Source: Mycolicibacterium sp. CBMA 247 (GTDB lineage: Bacteria; Actinomycetota; Actinomycetes; Mycobacteriales; Mycobacteriaceae). Taken from it: DNA of 64,000 bases. This document shows positions 1-9,660 of the stretch, in pieces; position 1 is the first letter of the stretch; each line of letters starts with the position of its first letter. The notes beneath the pieces were generated by a model, which worked only from the letters and a program-made list of their open reading frames with translations, ran no database searches and had not been told where the DNA came from. The position numbers were made by a program, and so were the translations under genes. The DNA is taken from assembly GCF_009729095.1 (NCBI RefSeq), contig NZ_VTGX01000001.1, positions 124,001 to 188,000 of the forward strand, in the 5' to 3' direction.

Positions 1-34
1 CGGTCGGCCCGATGATCGCGACCGGCCGGGTCAT
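1..34 (-). CDS. miaA: tRNA dimethylallyltransferase MiaA, N-terminal 11 residues only (cut by window edge)
   Basis: Read leftward from an ATG at 34-32, the frame gives MTRPVAIIGPT and runs off the window. This matches the start of MiaA, where a beta strand leads into the P-loop (GPTGxGKS), and the gene order is that of mycobacteria (Rv2727c next to Rv2728c). MiaA transfers a dimethylallyl group to A37 of tRNAs reading UNN codons; its product is the substrate of MiaB, also encoded in this window. The ATG overlaps the TGA of the upstream gene by 4 bases, so the two are probably translationally coupled. Only the start is visible, so the call rests on these residues plus synteny. Confidence 0.75.
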   Translation of the reverse strand, partial: MTRPVAIIGPT

Positions 35-717
35 GGCAGCCATTCGCCGACGAAGTAACCGACGCCGTAGGGCGCACCGCGGTAGAGCTCACGGGCCGAA
101 CCGGGCTCGGGCCCGGCCAGCCCGGCCAGCACTTGATAGGCCACCCGGCCGAGCACGGGCTCTGGCAGCTCGATCAGCGCCGCGAGGTCTCCGGTGGCCA
201 ACGCGTCATCGAGGTCCTGCTGCGTGGCCTCCGACTCCGGCTGATAGCCACCGGGGGCCGCCGGGGTGAGGGTGTGCAGCCCGTCGGCGACGACGAGGAC
301 ACCGATCGAATCCGGGGATTCGTCGATCCGGGCGCGCAGTGTGCGGCCTTGGGCCAGTGCCGCGCCTGCCGGGTGTGATGCGGCGTAGGCGTGCACCTCG
401 ATGCCGGCCTCGGGTGCGACCCGGCCGCGGATCCACCCGGCGATCAGGGCGCACGGCGGTAGTTCGACCGGCTCATCTACCGGTCCGGGACCGAGTGCCA
501 CCGGCACGTCGACGCCGTAGCCGGCGAAGGTCCCGGCGCAGTCCGGCCCGTAGACCTCGTCACGGGGGCCGACCCCGATCGCCAGCCAGCGCGCCGGTAG
601 CGAACCCGCAGCGGCGATGACCGCGTCGCGCAACCCGGCCACCTCGATCGCGGCCGCACCCACCAGTTCGGGCACCACAACCGGGGTGGCGGGGACGATC
701 GCGATGGCGCTCAGCAC
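31..717 (-). CDS. LigB-like class III extradiol dioxygenase superfamily protein (Rv2728c type)
   Basis: A 228-residue protein from a GTG at 717 (VLSAIAIVPATP...). The frame stays open further upstream, but that extension looks non-coding. The N-terminal pattern, a hydrophobic strand followed by PATPVVVPEL, and the alanine-rich alternating alpha/beta composition fit the LigB-like fold of class III extradiol ring-cleavage dioxygenases. Mycobacterial members have no established substrate, so ring-cleavage activity is not claimed. It ends in a 4-base overlap with miaA and is preceded 10 bases upstream by the stop of a small candidate ORF. The family call is from memory of Rv2728c homologues next to miaA. 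Confidence 0.7.
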   Translation of the reverse strand: MLSAIAIVPATPVVVPELVGAAAIEVAGLRDAVIAAAGSLPARWLAIGVGPRDEVYGPDCAGTFAGYGVDVPVALGPGPVDEPVELPPCALIAGWIRGRVAPEAGIEVHAYAASHPAGAALAQGRTLRARIDESPDSIGVLVVADGLHTLTPAAPGGYQPESEATQQDLDDALATGDLAALIELPEPVLGRVAYQVLAGLAGPEPGSARELYRGAPYGVGYFVGEWLP

Positions 718-727
718 GACACCAAAC

Positions 728-856
728 TTAGTGCGCCGCCCACAAGGCCTGATCGCCGGCGGCTCCGCCGCCGAGGAGCGCGGTGAACAGGCCCAGATGC
801 CCGGCGAACAATGCGCCACCAAGGGGCGGCAAGACCGCCAAATCCGCCTGCTCCAT
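728..856 (-). CDS. candidate 42-residue hydrophobic small protein
   Basis: An ATG at 856 is preceded by GGAGG (862-866 on the complement) with a 5-base spacer. The frame runs 42 codons to a TAA at 730-728, only 10 bases before the GTG of the downstream LigB-like gene. The peptide is hydrophobic and glycine-rich in the middle (GGALFAGHLGLFTALLGGG), possibly one membrane segment. Ribosome-binding site, position and codon bias favour a real leader or microprotein, but I do not recognise a family. It could also be untranslated leader. Confidence 0.4.
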   Translation of the reverse strand: MEQADLAVLPPLGGALFAGHLGLFTALLGGGAAGDQALWAAH

Positions 857-1020
857 CGCCGCCTCCGTCGCCTTCCGTTCGAGTTTGTCGGGGCATTGAG
901 CCCAAACCCGTGGGCACGGCACAGGACGACCTGCTTGAATAGCGGTCAAAGCGACAGCATCAGGCGCCGCGTCGCGCGGCAGATGCGCGGGCGAACCGCG
1001 CGGAGTACGAGGAGCGGATA

Positions 1021-2364
1021 ATGACAACCAGTGAGCCAGGCGGAGCCACCCCCCAGCCCACGTCCGGGCCCACGCCCAGGCCTACTCCGAGGCCAGGACC
1101 ACCCCGCCCCGTTCCCCACCCAAGCCGGGTCGCCCCGGTGGTCGCGGTGGCGCCGACCAGCGATCCACACCGATTCGGGCGGGTGGATGACGACGGCACG
1201 GTGTGGTTGATCAACGGATCCGGTGAGCGCGTCATCGGGTCGTGGCAGGCCGGCGACACCGAGTCGGCGTTCGCGCACTTCGGCCGGCGATTCGACGATC
1301 TGCATACCGAGGTGGCACTGCTGGAACGCCGGCTGACCTCCGGCACCGGCGACGCCCGCAAGATCAAGTCGGCGGCGGCTGCGCTGGCCGAAAGCCTGCC
1401 CACCGCAGCGGTTCTCGGCGATGTGGATGCATTGGGCACACGCCTGGCGGCGATCCTGGACCACGCCGATGCCGCCGCCCAGACCGAGCGGGCGCAGCGC
1501 GACGAGCACCGCGCCGCACAGACTGCGCGCAAGGAGGCACTCGCCACCGAGGCCGAGGACCTTGCGACGAACTCCACCCAGTGGAAGTCCGCCGGTGACC
1601 GCCTGCGCGAGATCCTCGACGAGTGGCGCACCATCACCGGGCTGGACCGCAAGCTCGACGACGCCCTGTGGAAGCGCTACTCGACGGCGCGTGAGACCTT
1701 CAACCGCCGTCGCGGCTCGCACTTCGCCGAACTGGACCGCGGCCGCGTGGGCGCCCGCCAGGTCAAGGAGGCCCTGTGCGATCAGGCCGAGCAGCTGTCC
1801 GGCTCGACCGATTGGGGCGCCACCGGCGCCGCCTTCCGCGACCTGCTGGCCGAGTGGAAGGCCGCCGGACGCGCCGCCAAGGACGTCGACGACGCGCTGT
1901 GGCACCGTTTCAAGGCCGCTCAGGACGCGTTCTTCGGGGCACGTAATGCCTCACACGCCGAACGAGACGCCGAGTTCAAGGCGAATGCCACCGCCAAGGA
2001 GGCGCTGTTGGCCGAGGCCGAGAAGATCGACACCACCGATCTGGACGCGGCCCGCGCGGCGTTACGCACGATCGGCGACAAGTGGGACGCGATCGGCAAG
2101 GTTCCCCGTGAGCGCGCCGCCGATCTGGAACGACGACTGCGCACCATCGAGAAGAAGGTCCGCGATGCTCCCGCCGGTGGCGTCGACCCCGAGGCCCAGG
2201 CTCGTGCCGATCAGTTCCGCTCACGTGCCGAGCAGTTCGAGCGGCAGGCGGAGAAGGCCGAGGCGGCCGGCCGGGCCAAGGATGCGGCCGAGGCCAGGGC
2301 GAGTGCCGAGCAGTGGCGGCAGTGGGCCGACGCGGCGGCAGAGTCGCTGGGCAAGCGCAGCTAG
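1021..2364 (+). CDS. DUF349 domain-containing coiled-coil protein (Rv2731 type)
   Basis: 447 residues. The first ~40 are low-complexity Pro/Thr/Arg ([13 protein letters not shown]), likely disordered and cytoplasmic. A small domain follows with [19 protein letters not shown], then several repeats of the DUF349 pattern in which Trp-Lys-x-(A/I)-G-(K/R) motifs recur about every 75 residues ([54 protein letters not shown]). The C-terminus is charged Ala/Glu/Arg coiled coil (about residues 390-445). No signal peptide or membrane segment. The molecular role of DUF349 proteins is not settled. It is convergent with the next gene, and the two stop codons overlap. Confidence 0.85.
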   Translation: MTTSEPGGATPQPTSGPTPRPTPRPGPPRPVPHPSRVAPVVAVAPTSDPHRFGRVDDDGTVWLINGSGERVIGSWQAGDTESAFAHFGRRFDDLHTEVALLERRLTSGTGDARKIKSAAAALAESLPTAAVLGDVDALGTRLAAILDHADAAAQTERAQRDEHRAAQTARKEALATEAEDLATNSTQWKSAGDRLREILDEWRTITGLDRKLDDALWKRYSTARETFNRRRGSHFAELDRGRVGARQVKEALCDQAEQLSGSTDWGATGAAFRDLLAEWKAAGRAAKDVDDALWHRFKAAQDAFFGARNASHAERDAEFKANATAKEALLAEAEKIDTTDLDAARAALRTIGDKWDAIGKVPRERAADLERRLRTIEKKVRDAPAGGVDPEAQARADQFRSRAEQFERQAEKAEAAGRAKDAAEARASAEQWRQWADAAAESLGKRS

Positions 2365-2996
2365 GTCTGGTCCGGCTGGTCCGGCTTCTCGCCGCCGGTA
2401 TCGGTCTTGTTGATGTCGCGCTTGGCGGCATCGGGGTCGGTCAGGTCGAGCAGCCCGCGCGGCGGGTGCTGCGCGGCTTCGCGGCGACGATCCTGCTCAG
2501 CGGCCAGCTGGAGTGCGGTGCGCGACCACACCACCCGTGCCCAGTGGAAGGTGAGCACGATCACCGCAAACCAGGCGATGATCAGCCCGATACCGGGGCC
2601 GGGATGGCCGGCGGCGGTCTGACGCGACCACACCGCGAGCATGCCCAGCGCACTGGCCACCGCGGAACCGGCCAGGGCCACCCAGGCCAGCGCCCACCGG
2701 CGGGTGATCAGCGCCAGCGTCGAGAATCCGACCGAGAACACCAGCGCCAGCCAGGTGAACACACGCGACGGCAACGAGATGGCGTCGTGGAGGGCCGTGG
2801 CGTCACCGACCAGGACGTCGAACCCCTTGGTGGAACCGGTGTGCGGCAGCACGAACGACAGCAGCACCACGAATACCAGGATCGCTACCACCATCGCCCG
2901 CGGGCCGGTATCGAACTCCCGGGTGACCTTGCGTTCGACGGCGGCGAGGTCGTCCTTGAACCGGTCGAAGTCGCTTTCGTTACTCAACAGCCACAT
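2361..2996 (-). CDS. conserved membrane protein (Rv2732c type)
   Basis: About 211 residues with four predicted membrane segments: near residues 36-52 ([16 protein letters not shown]), 81-97, 104-122 and 138-155. A soluble, charged C-terminal tail is rich in Asp, Lys and Pro. The position directly downstream of miaB matches Rv2732c, described only as a conserved transmembrane protein. The miaB stop lies 13 bases inside this frame. The AGGAGG sequence abuts the ATG at 2996, leaving no spacer, so a TTG at 2987 (9-base spacer) is a credible alternative start. No function is known. Confidence 0.8.
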   Translation of the reverse strand: MWLLSNESDFDRFKDDLAAVERKVTREFDTGPRAMVVAILVFVVLLSFVLPHTGSTKGFDVLVGDATALHDAISLPSRVFTWLALVFSVGFSTLALITRRWALAWVALAGSAVASALGMLAVWSRQTAAGHPGPGIGLIIAWFAVIVLTFHWARVVWSRTALQLAAEQDRRREAAQHPPRGLLDLTDPDAAKRDINKTDTGGEKPDQPDQT

Positions 2997-4516
2997 CCTC
3001 CTGATGACGGCGGGGTTGCCGGCGCGCCGATCCGCGGCAGCCCCAGACCGACGCCGGTGCGCGGGCGCTGCCCGGCCGCATGAGCGTCGCCGGCGCGGGT
3101 ACGCCGATGGGTCGCCAACGGGGCGTCGGCGATCAGATGATGCGGCGCGGCGCCCGTCACGGTCGTGGTGACGATGTCGCCGGGCCGGATGTCGTTGTCC
3201 CCGGGGGTGAAATGCACCAGCCTGCCGTCGCGGGCCCGGCCCGACATGCGGGCCGTGCTGGCGTCCTTGCGGCCCTCGCCGGTGGCGACCAACAGCTCCA
3301 CCGCGCGACCGATCTGAGCTTGGTTCTCCTGCAGGGAGATTCGCTCCTGCAGCTCGATCAGCCGCTGATAGCGTTCGGTGACAACCGCTTTCGGCAACTG
3401 GTCGGGCATGTCGGCGGCCGGGGTTCCGGGCCGGATGGAGTACTGGAACGTGAACGCGGTGGCGAAACGCGACTGCTCGACGACGTCGAGGGTGGCCTGG
3501 AAATCGGCCTCGGTCTCACCCGGGAATCCGACGATGAGGTCGGTGGTGATGGCGGCGTGCGGGATCGCGGCCCGGACCTTGTCGATGATGCCCAGATAGC
3601 GCTCGGCCCGGTAGGACCGGCGCATCGCCTTGAGGACGCGGTCCGAACCCGACTGCAGCGGCATGTGCAGCGTCGGGCACACGTTGGGGGTCTCGGCCAT
3701 CGCCTCGATCACGTCGTCGGTGAACTCGGCCGGGTGCGGTGAGGTGAACCGGACCCGCTCCAGCCCGTCCACGTCGCCACAGGCGCGCAGCAGCTTGGCG
3801 AAGGCGCTGCGGTCACGTGGCACCTCCGGGTCGGCAAAGGACACGCCGTAGGCGTTGACGTTCTGACCCAGCAGGGTGACCTCGAGCACACCCTGTTCGG
3901 CCAGTGCCTGCACCTCGGCCAGGACGTCACCGGGTCGGCGGTCGACTTCCTTGCCGCGCAGTGACGGCACGATGCAGAACGTGCAGGTGTTGTTGCAGCC
4001 CACCGAGATCGAAACCCACGCCGCGTAAGCGGACTCCCGCGTCGCGGGCAGGGTGGACGGAAACTCCTGCAGGGCCTCGACGATCTCGACCTGCGCGGTG
4101 CGGTTGTGGCGGGCCCGCTCCAACAGCGTGGGCAGGGATCCGATGTTGTGCGTGCCGAAAACCACGTCGACCCACGGGGCGCGCCGCAGCACCGAATCGC
4201 GGTCCTTCTGTGCCAGGCAACCCCCGACGGCGATCTGCATGTTCGGATCGGCCTGCTTGCGTGGGGCCAGGTGGCTGAGGTTTCCGTAGAGCTTGTTGTC
4301 GGCGTTCTCGCGCACCGCGCACGTGTTGAACACCACAATGTCTGCGTCGGCGCCATCCTCGGCCCGCCGGTATCCGGCGTCCTCCAGCAGGCCCGACAGC
4401 CGCTCGGAGTCGTGCACGTTCATCTGGCAGCCGTAGGTGCGGACCTGATAGGTGCGTTCTTCCGACGAACGCCCAGCCTCATCGGCCGTCGCGTCCCGGG
4501 GCACCATCGTCGTCAC
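2984..4516 (-). CDS. miaB: tRNA-2-methylthio-N6-dimethylallyladenosine synthase MiaB
   Basis: 510 residues. Radical-SAM methylthiotransferase that adds a methylthio group to i6A37 of tRNA. The N-terminal MTTase domain begins [11 protein letters not shown] with further Cys in NTCAVRENA and GGCLAQ, which together bind one [4Fe-4S] cluster. The radical-SAM motif is [13 protein letters not shown] (CxxxCxxC), followed by [17 protein letters not shown] and [15 protein letters not shown]-like RNA-binding domain follows ([13 protein letters not shown]...GRLVHF). The extreme C-terminus adds a Pro/Gly-rich tail ending GGCGC beyond the usual end of the family. The start [14 protein letters not shown] leaves a ~20-residue charged leader. 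It is divergent from gluA with 92 bases between. Confidence 0.96.
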   Translation of the reverse strand: MTTMVPRDATADEAGRSSEERTYQVRTYGCQMNVHDSERLSGLLEDAGYRRAEDGADADIVVFNTCAVRENADNKLYGNLSHLAPRKQADPNMQIAVGGCLAQKDRDSVLRRAPWVDVVFGTHNIGSLPTLLERARHNRTAQVEIVEALQEFPSTLPATRESAYAAWVSISVGCNNTCTFCIVPSLRGKEVDRRPGDVLAEVQALAEQGVLEVTLLGQNVNAYGVSFADPEVPRDRSAFAKLLRACGDVDGLERVRFTSPHPAEFTDDVIEAMAETPNVCPTLHMPLQSGSDRVLKAMRRSYRAERYLGIIDKVRAAIPHAAITTDLIVGFPGETEADFQATLDVVEQSRFATAFTFQYSIRPGTPAADMPDQLPKAVVTERYQRLIELQERISLQENQAQIGRAVELLVATGEGRKDASTARMSGRARDGRLVHFTPGDNDIRPGDIVTTTVTGAAPHHLIADAPLATHRRTRAGDAHAAGQRPRTGVGLGLPRIGAPATPPSSGGCGC

Positions 4517-4608
4517 GGCCTCAATGGTACGGAGCCGCCGGAAACGTTAACGCGGCGGATTCACGAGATCCGGGCAGGCTGGACGTTCCCTGGGTAAGGT
4601 CACCTGCC

Positions 4609-5394
4609 ATGGGAAGCCCCGGCGAGCAGCCGCAGGTCGACGATGCCGCGCCACCAGATGTGCCGATGATCTCACTCAAGGGAGTCAACAAACACTTCGG
4701 ATCTCTGCACGTACTCAACGACATCAACCTCGATGTGGGCCGCGGCCAGGTGGTGGTGGTGCTCGGCCCGTCGGGCTCGGGTAAATCCACGCTGTGCCGC
4801 ACCATCAATCGGCTGGAGACCATCGACTCCGGCGATATCGCGATCGATGGCCAGGCGCTGCCCGCCGAGGGCCGCAAGCTGGCGCAGCTGCGTTCGGATG
4901 TCGGCATGGTGTTCCAGTCCTTCAACCTGTTCGCCCACAAGACGATCCTGGAGAACGTCGCGCTCGCCCCGATGAAGGTGCGCAGGAAGTCCAAGGTGCA
5001 GGCCCGCGAGAGCGCGATGGCCCTGCTGGATCGGGTCGGGGTGGCCAACCAGGCCGACAAGTACCCGGCCCAGCTGTCCGGCGGTCAGCAGCAACGCGTC
5101 GCCATCGCCCGCTCGTTGGCGATGAACCCGAAGGTCATGCTGTTCGACGAGCCCACCAGCGCGCTGGATCCCGAGATGATCAACGAGGTCCTGGCGGTGA
5201 TGACCTCACTGGCCGGCGAGGGCATGACGATGGTTGTCATCACCCACGAGATGGGTTTCGCCCGCCGGGCGTCCGACCGAGTGGTTTTCATGGCCGACGG
5301 CGCCATCGTCGAGGACGCACCACCGGCCGAGTTCTTCGCCAATCCGAAATCCGATCGCGCCAGAGATTTTCTCGGCAAGATCCTCCATCACTGA
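4609..5394 (+). CDS. gluA: glutamate ABC transporter ATP-binding protein GluA
   Basis: 261 residues. ATPase of a polar amino-acid importer: Walker [11 protein letters not shown]-loop VFQSFNLF, signature LSGGQQQR, Walker [13 protein letters not shown] and H-loop ITHEMGF. A ~20-residue N-terminal extension ([20 protein letters not shown]) precedes the conserved start. It opens a four-gene operon with a lipoprotein-binding protein and two permeases in the order of gluABCD of Corynebacterium glutamicum and mycobacteria, which imports glutamate. The same set lies between miaB and recX in M. smegmatis-like genomes. Substrate is assigned by this order, not by a residue test. Confidence 0.93.
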   Translation: MGSPGEQPQVDDAAPPDVPMISLKGVNKHFGSLHVLNDINLDVGRGQVVVVLGPSGSGKSTLCRTINRLETIDSGDIAIDGQALPAEGRKLAQLRSDVGMVFQSFNLFAHKTILENVALAPMKVRRKSKVQARESAMALLDRVGVANQADKYPAQLSGGQQQRVAIARSLAMNPKVMLFDEPTSALDPEMINEVLAVMTSLAGEGMTMVVITHEMGFARRASDRVVFMADGAIVEDAPPAEFFANPKSDRARDFLGKILHH

Positions 5395-5418
5395 CGCTGT
5401 CCCGAAAGGAACCCGAAC

Positions 5419-6231
5419 ATGCCCTCCGCGCCGTTCAAGTTGGTCGGAACCCTCGCGCTCGCGATCGCACTCCCCTTCGCCGCGACCGCGTGTGGCGGTG
5501 GTAATGACGGCAACAAGATCGTCATCGGCACCAAGTACGACCAGCCCGGGCTCGGCCAGAAGAAGCCCGACGGCACCATGTCCGGATTCGACGTCGATGT
5601 GGCCAAGTACGTGGCCAAGGAACTCGGCTACAACGAGGACCAGATCGAGTGGAAGGAAGCACCCTCGCCGCAGCGGGAGACGCTGATCCAGAACGGCCAG
5701 GTCGAATACATCGTGGGGACCTACTCGATCACCGATGCGCGCAAGGAGAAGGTCGACTTCGCCGGGCCGTACCTGGTCACCGGGCAGAGCCTGCTGGTCC
5801 GGGCCGACAACGACGACATCACCGGAGCAGCCTCGCTGGAGAACAACAAGAAGCTGTGCTCGGTATCGGGGTCGACCCCGGCGCAGAACATCAAGAACAA
5901 ATACCCGAAGGTGCAGCTGCAACAGTTCGACACCTATTCGGCCTGCGTCGACGCACTCAAGAACGGCATCATCGACGCGGTGACCACCGACGAGGTGATC
6001 CTGGCCGGCTTCGCCGCGCAGAGCCCGGGCACCTTCAAGATCGCCGGTGACACGTTCTCCGAGGAGCGCTACGGCATCGGCCTGAAGAAGGGTGATACCG
6101 AACTGCGCAACAAGATCAATGGCGCGATCGAGAAGATGGAATCCAGCGGAGCCTGGAAGGAAGCCTTCGAGCGCAATCTCGGCCCGGCCGGTATCCAGAC
6201 CCCGACACCGCCCGCCGTCGACCGCAACTGA
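5419..6231 (+). CDS. gluB: glutamate-binding lipoprotein GluB
   Basis: 270 residues. The N-terminus is a lipoprotein signal: positively charged start, hydrophobic core LVGTLALAIALPFA and lipobox ATAC, so the mature protein is probably acylated at Cys and held on the outer face of the membrane. The rest is a family 3 solute-binding protein: IVIGTKYDQPGLGQKKPDG, GFDVDVAKYVAKELG, ITDARKEKVDFAGPYLVTGQ and YGIGLKKGD. It captures glutamate (or a related acidic amino acid) for the GluCD permease. 24 bases after gluA, preceded by GAAAGGA. Confidence 0.92.
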   Translation: MPSAPFKLVGTLALAIALPFAATACGGGNDGNKIVIGTKYDQPGLGQKKPDGTMSGFDVDVAKYVAKELGYNEDQIEWKEAPSPQRETLIQNGQVEYIVGTYSITDARKEKVDFAGPYLVTGQSLLVRADNDDITGAASLENNKKLCSVSGSTPAQNIKNKYPKVQLQQFDTYSACVDALKNGIIDAVTTDEVILAGFAAQSPGTFKIAGDTFSEERYGIGLKKGDTELRNKINGAIEKMESSGAWKEAFERNLGPAGIQTPTPPAVDRN

Positions 6232-6251
6232 GCCGGAGCAGCGCACCGACC

Positions 6252-6932
6252 GTGGAGATTTTCGACGCACACCGCGACCAGATATTCGCGGCGTTCTGGA
6301 CCACGATCCAGCTGACGGTGTACTCCGCGATCGGTGCGCTGATCCTGGGCACGGCGCTGGCCGCCATGCGGCTGGCGCCGTCGCCGGTGCTGAACTGGCT
6401 CGGCACCGGCTACGTGAACATCGTGCGCAACACGCCGTTGACGCTGATCATCCTGTTCTGCTCATTCGGCGTCGGCCAGACGATGGGAATCACCCTCGTC
6501 GACCCGCATTCGCCAACATCGATCGCCGACAGCAACTTTCGTCTGGCCTTGCTCGGGCTGACCGTCTATACAGCGTCTTTCGTGTGCGAAACAGTGCGTT
6601 CGGGAGTCAACACCGTTCCGATGGGTCAGGCCGAGGCGGCCCGCTCTCTGGGCCTGAGTTTCGGGCAGAACCTGCGGATCATCCTGCTGCCCCAAGCTTT
6701 TCGGGCGGTCATCATCCCGCTCGGATCGGTACTGATCGCACTGGCGAAGAACACCACCATCGCCTCGGCGATCGGGGTGGCCGAGGCCGCGCTGTTGATG
6801 AAGGAGATGATCGAGAGCACCGCGGCCCTGCTGACCGTCGGCGCCATCTTCGCTACCGGGTTCGTGATTCTTACCCTGCCGTTGGGTCTGTTTTTCGGAT
6901 GGCTGGGTAAACGACTGGCGGTGGCCCGGTAA
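6252..6932 (+). CDS. gluC: glutamate ABC transporter permease GluC
   Basis: 226 residues from a GTG. Inner-membrane permease of the HisM/GlnP family with about five membrane segments. The amino-acid permease signature is visible: VNTVPMGQAEAARSLGLSFG followed by ILLPQAFRAVIIPLGSVLIAL, which docks on the GluA ATPase. The early TTIQLTVYSAIGALILGTALA segment is typical of the family. It follows gluB by 20 bases and pairs with GluD to make the heterodimeric channel. Confidence 0.92.
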   Translation: MEIFDAHRDQIFAAFWTTIQLTVYSAIGALILGTALAAMRLAPSPVLNWLGTGYVNIVRNTPLTLIILFCSFGVGQTMGITLVDPHSPTSIADSNFRLALLGLTVYTASFVCETVRSGVNTVPMGQAEAARSLGLSFGQNLRIILLPQAFRAVIIPLGSVLIALAKNTTIASAIGVAEAALLMKEMIESTAALLTVGAIFATGFVILTLPLGLFFGWLGKRLAVAR

Positions 6933-6948
6933 TGAAGAACGGACACAT

Positions 6949-7845
6949 ATGAGCGGCGCATCGGTTCTCTTCGACGCACCCGGCCCGCGGGCCCGAACCC
7001 GCAATGGCGTCCTCACCGTGCTGACCGTGGTTGCCGCCGCGGTAGTGCTGGGTTTCGTGGTCTCGCGGATGTCGGCCAAGGGTCAGCTGACCAGCCAGAA
7101 GTGGGAACCTTTCCTGACGGCCGACCTGTGGCGGACGTACGTCCTGCCCGGCGTGCAGGGCACGCTGACCGCCGCGGCGGTCTCCATCGTGTTGGCGTTG
7201 ATACTGGGCATGGCGCTCGGGGTGGGCCGGTTGACACCGATTCCGCCGATCCGTTGGGCCTGCGGGGTGATCGTGGAGTTCTTCCGCGCCGTTCCGGTGC
7301 TGATCATGATGATCTTCGCGTATTTCCTCTACGCCGTGTATGACGTGTTTCCGTCCAAACATCTCGCACTGGCCGGCGTGATCACCGGCTTGACGCTCTA
7401 CAACGGGGCGGTGATCGCCGAAATCGTGCGGGCCGGTATCAACACCCTGCCCCGCGGGCAGCGTGAAGCCGCGGCCTCGCTGGGCATGTCCTGGGGGCAG
7501 ACCATGCGGTTGATCCTGTTGCCGCAGGCGATCACCGCGATGCTGCCGGTGCTGGTGTCCCAGCTGGTGGTGGTGCTCAAGGACACCGCGATCGGCTACC
7601 AGATCACCTTCGTCGAGATGGTGCGCCAAGGCACCGTTATCGGGTCGGCGTACGGCAATTACCTCCCCGCGCTGATCGTGATCGCCCTCTTGATGATCAC
7701 GGTGAACTTCACGCTGTCCTGGTTCGCGACCTGGCTGGAACGCCGGCTGCGCCGATCCGAACGTGGAACTGCGCCGATGGAGCCCGAAGCCGTCGAACAG
7801 GAAGGCGCACCGGGCGCCCAGGTGTTGCACGCTCAGCGGGACTGA
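6949..7845 (+). CDS. gluD: glutamate ABC transporter permease GluD
   Basis: 298 residues. Second permease subunit, longer than GluC because of an extra N-terminal membrane segment (TVLTVVAAAVVLGFVVSRM) and a charged cytoplasmic C-terminal tail of ~40 residues. Family features: GTLTAAAVSIVLALILGMALG, VEFFRAVPVLIMMIFAYF, the ATPase-docking loop INTLPRGQREAAASLGMSWG and ILLPQAITAMLPVLVSQ. Last gene of gluABCD; convergent with recX, with 29 bases between the stops. Confidence 0.92.
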   Translation: MSGASVLFDAPGPRARTRNGVLTVLTVVAAAVVLGFVVSRMSAKGQLTSQKWEPFLTADLWRTYVLPGVQGTLTAAAVSIVLALILGMALGVGRLTPIPPIRWACGVIVEFFRAVPVLIMMIFAYFLYAVYDVFPSKHLALAGVITGLTLYNGAVIAEIVRAGINTLPRGQREAAASLGMSWGQTMRLILLPQAITAMLPVLVSQLVVVLKDTAIGYQITFVEMVRQGTVIGSAYGNYLPALIVIALLMITVNFTLSWFATWLERRLRRSERGTAPMEPEAVEQEGAPGAQVLHAQRD

Positions 7846-7874
7846 ACCCGAGGATCGCGGCAGACATGCGGCCG

Positions 7875-8438
7875 CTATACCCGGCGTCGCTCCCGCTCCC
7901 CGGCCAGCTCGACGCTGACAACGTCGAAGGCCATCGACTGGTTGTAGCCGCGCCGAGCCAGCATGCCTACCAGCCGACGGGTCACTTTCACGTCGCCGTC
8001 GTCATCGCTGAGCCGTTCGCGACGCAGCTTGTCACGGACCAACTGCTCGGCCCGTTGGCGTTCGGCAGCCGGGTCCAGGTCGGCCAGCGCCGCGTCGATG
8101 ACGTCGCTGTCCACGCCCTTTTTACGAAGCTCGACGGCCAAAGCACGCTTGCCTTTTCCCGCATTGGCGTGCCGGGACCGTACCCACTGCTCAGCGAAGT
8201 CCTCGTCATCGATCAGGCCGACTTCGGCGAGCCTGTCGAGCACCTTGGCGCTGAGGTCCTCTTCGTAACCCCGTTTGGTGAGTTGTTCGGTCAGCTCGGC
8301 ACGGGTACGGGCCCGCACGGTGAGCAGGCGCAGGCACACGTTCTTCGCCTGCTCCTCGCGTTTGCGAGGATCCTGCGCCTGCTCCCCCTCGGGCTTACCC
8401 GACGACTCAGAAGTCAACCGGGGTGGGAAGGGCTTCAC
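7875..8438 (-). CDS. recX: RecA regulatory protein RecX
   Basis: About 187 residues. RecX binds RecA filaments and limits their extension. The three-helix repeats of the family are seen: [34 protein letters not shown] and [23 protein letters not shown]. The C-terminus [11 protein letters not shown] matches mycobacterial RecX. The frame opens at a GTG at 8438, 32 bases inside the end of recA; a TTG at 8417 giving MTSESSGK is an alternative start. Either overlaps recA, so translation is coupled and the gene shares the SOS-controlled recA promoters. Confidence 0.95.
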   Translation of the reverse strand: MKPFPPRLTSESSGKPEGEQAQDPRKREEQAKNVCLRLLTVRARTRAELTEQLTKRGYEEDLSAKVLDRLAEVGLIDDEDFAEQWVRSRHANAGKGKRALAVELRKKGVDSDVIDAALADLDPAAERQRAEQLVRDKLRRERLSDDDGDVKVTRRLVGMLARRGYNQSMAFDVVSVELAGERERRRV

Positions 8439-9459
8439 CAGTCGCCTCGGCAGTCACGACAGCCCCGATACCGAGCTTTTCCTTGATCTTCTTCTCGATC
8501 TCGTTGGCGACCTCGCCGTTCTCCAGCAAGAACTTTCGGGCATTCTCCTTGCCCTGGCCCAACTGCTCACCCTCGTAGGTGAACCAGGACCCGGACTTGC
8601 GGATGAAGCCGTGCTCGACACCCATGTCGATGAGCGAGCCTTCACGGCTGATGCCGTGGCCGTACAGGATGTCGAACTCGGCCTGCTTGAACGGCGGCGA
8701 GACCTTGTTCTTGACGACCTTGACCCTGGTCCGGTTACCGACCGCATCGGTGCCGTCCTTGAGTGTTTCGATCCGCCGGACGTCCAGGCGCACCGAGGCG
8801 TAGAACTTCAAAGCCTTACCGCCCGTTGTGGTTTCGGGCGAGCCGAACATCACACCGATCTTCTCGCGGAGCTGGTTGATAAAGATCGCGGTGGTGCCCG
8901 AGTTGTTCAGCGCGCCGGTCATCTTGCGCAGCGCCTGGCTCATCAGGCGGGCCTGCAGGCCGACGTGGCTGTCCCCCATCTCACCCTCGATCTCAGCGCG
9001 GGGCACCAGGGCCGCCACCGAGTCGATGACCAGGATGTCCAGCGCGCCGGACCGCACCAGCATGTCGGCGATCTCCAGCGCCTGCTCACCGGTATCGGGC
9101 TGGCTCACCAGCAGCGAGTCGGTGTCCACCCCGAGCTTCTTGGCGTAATCGGGATCCAGGGCATGCTCGGCGTCGATGAACGCCGCGATGCCGCCGGCGG
9201 CCTGAGCGTTGGCCACCGCATGCAGCGCCACAGTCGTCTTACCCGAGGATTCCGGACCGTAGATCTCGACCACGCGGCCGCGCGGCAGACCACCGATACC
9301 GAGTGCCACGTCCAGGGCGATCGAGCCGGTGGGGATGACAGAGATCGGCTGGCGCACCTCCTCGCCGAGGCGCATCACCGAGCCTTTGCCGAAGTTCTTG
9401 TCGATCTGGGCCATCGCCAGTTCGAGTGCTTTTTCGCGATCAGGGGCCTGTTGCGCCAT
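8407..9459 (-). CDS. recA: recombinase RecA (intein-free)
   Basis: 350 residues, full family length. It forms ATP-dependent filaments on single-stranded DNA for strand exchange and triggers LexA self-cleavage. Motifs: Walker [28 protein letters not shown], Walker [14 protein letters not shown]-binding loop 1 region [20 protein letters not shown], loop 2 [20 protein letters not shown] and [17 protein letters not shown]. The M. tuberculosis recA intein is absent: the coding sequence is continuous. Upstream are a RecA-NDp promoter and a LexA box; recX overlaps downstream. Confidence 0.98.
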   Translation of the reverse strand: MAQQAPDREKALELAMAQIDKNFGKGSVMRLGEEVRQPISVIPTGSIALDVALGIGGLPRGRVVEIYGPESSGKTTVALHAVANAQAAGGIAAFIDAEHALDPDYAKKLGVDTDSLLVSQPDTGEQALEIADMLVRSGALDILVIDSVAALVPRAEIEGEMGDSHVGLQARLMSQALRKMTGALNNSGTTAIFINQLREKIGVMFGSPETTTGGKALKFYASVRLDVRRIETLKDGTDAVGNRTRVKVVKNKVSPPFKQAEFDILYGHGISREGSLIDMGVEHGFIRKSGSWFTYEGEQLGQGKENARKFLLENGEVANEIEKKIKEKLGIGAVVTAEATGEALPTPVDF

Positions 9460-9513
9460 GATGGTGCCTCTCCGAGTAGTCGTGTTGACCGGTGTTCCGA
9501 TCGGTTGGCCGTG

Positions 9514-9536
9514 ACGCTAGAGCAGGCCACTGACAA
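9514..9536 (-). promoter_or_regulatory. RecA-NDp (LexA-independent, ClpR-type) promoter of recA
   Basis: On the complement strand TTGTCAGTG (9536-9528) is followed by an 8-base spacer and TAGCGT (9519-9514). This is an exact match to the mycobacterial RecA-NDp pattern tTGTCRGTG-N8-TAnnnT that drives damage induction without RecA/LexA. It lies about 55-77 bases upstream of the recA ATG. Confidence 0.85.
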
Positions 9537-9562
9537 GTTCGGTCGAACACCGCCCAGAGTAG

Positions 9563-9578
9563 ACGAACATCTGTTCGA
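9563..9578 (-). promoter_or_regulatory. LexA (SOS) box upstream of recA
   Basis: ACGAACATCTGTTCGA is a near-perfect palindrome (CGAACA/TGTTCG arms) matching the actinobacterial SOS consensus TCGAAC-N4-GTTCGA at 15 of 16 positions. It sits ~105 bases upstream of the recA start and ~85 bases upstream of hypA, so it is in the shared divergent region, but its known role is repression of the recA P2 promoter. A further half-site TCGAACAC is at 9543-9550. Confidence 0.85.
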
Positions 9579-9660
9579 TTCAAGTGGACACGCCGTGCCC
9601 GCGGCGAAACGGGCCTATCGTGGGAACATCCGGCCCGCGCAGCCCATAGCGGGGGTAGCG

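Noticed and set aside
4540..4570. Inverted repeat CCGCCG/CGGCGG with CGTTAACG between miaB and gluA
   Set aside because: Arms are only 6 GC-rich bases and common in this genome; not enough for an operator call.
5206..6270. 354-codon open frame antisense to gluA/gluB
   Set aside because: Shadow of two well-supported transporter genes.
8407..9459. RecA intein as in M. tuberculosis
   Set aside because: The coding sequence is continuous at family length (350 residues), with no inserted splicing domain.
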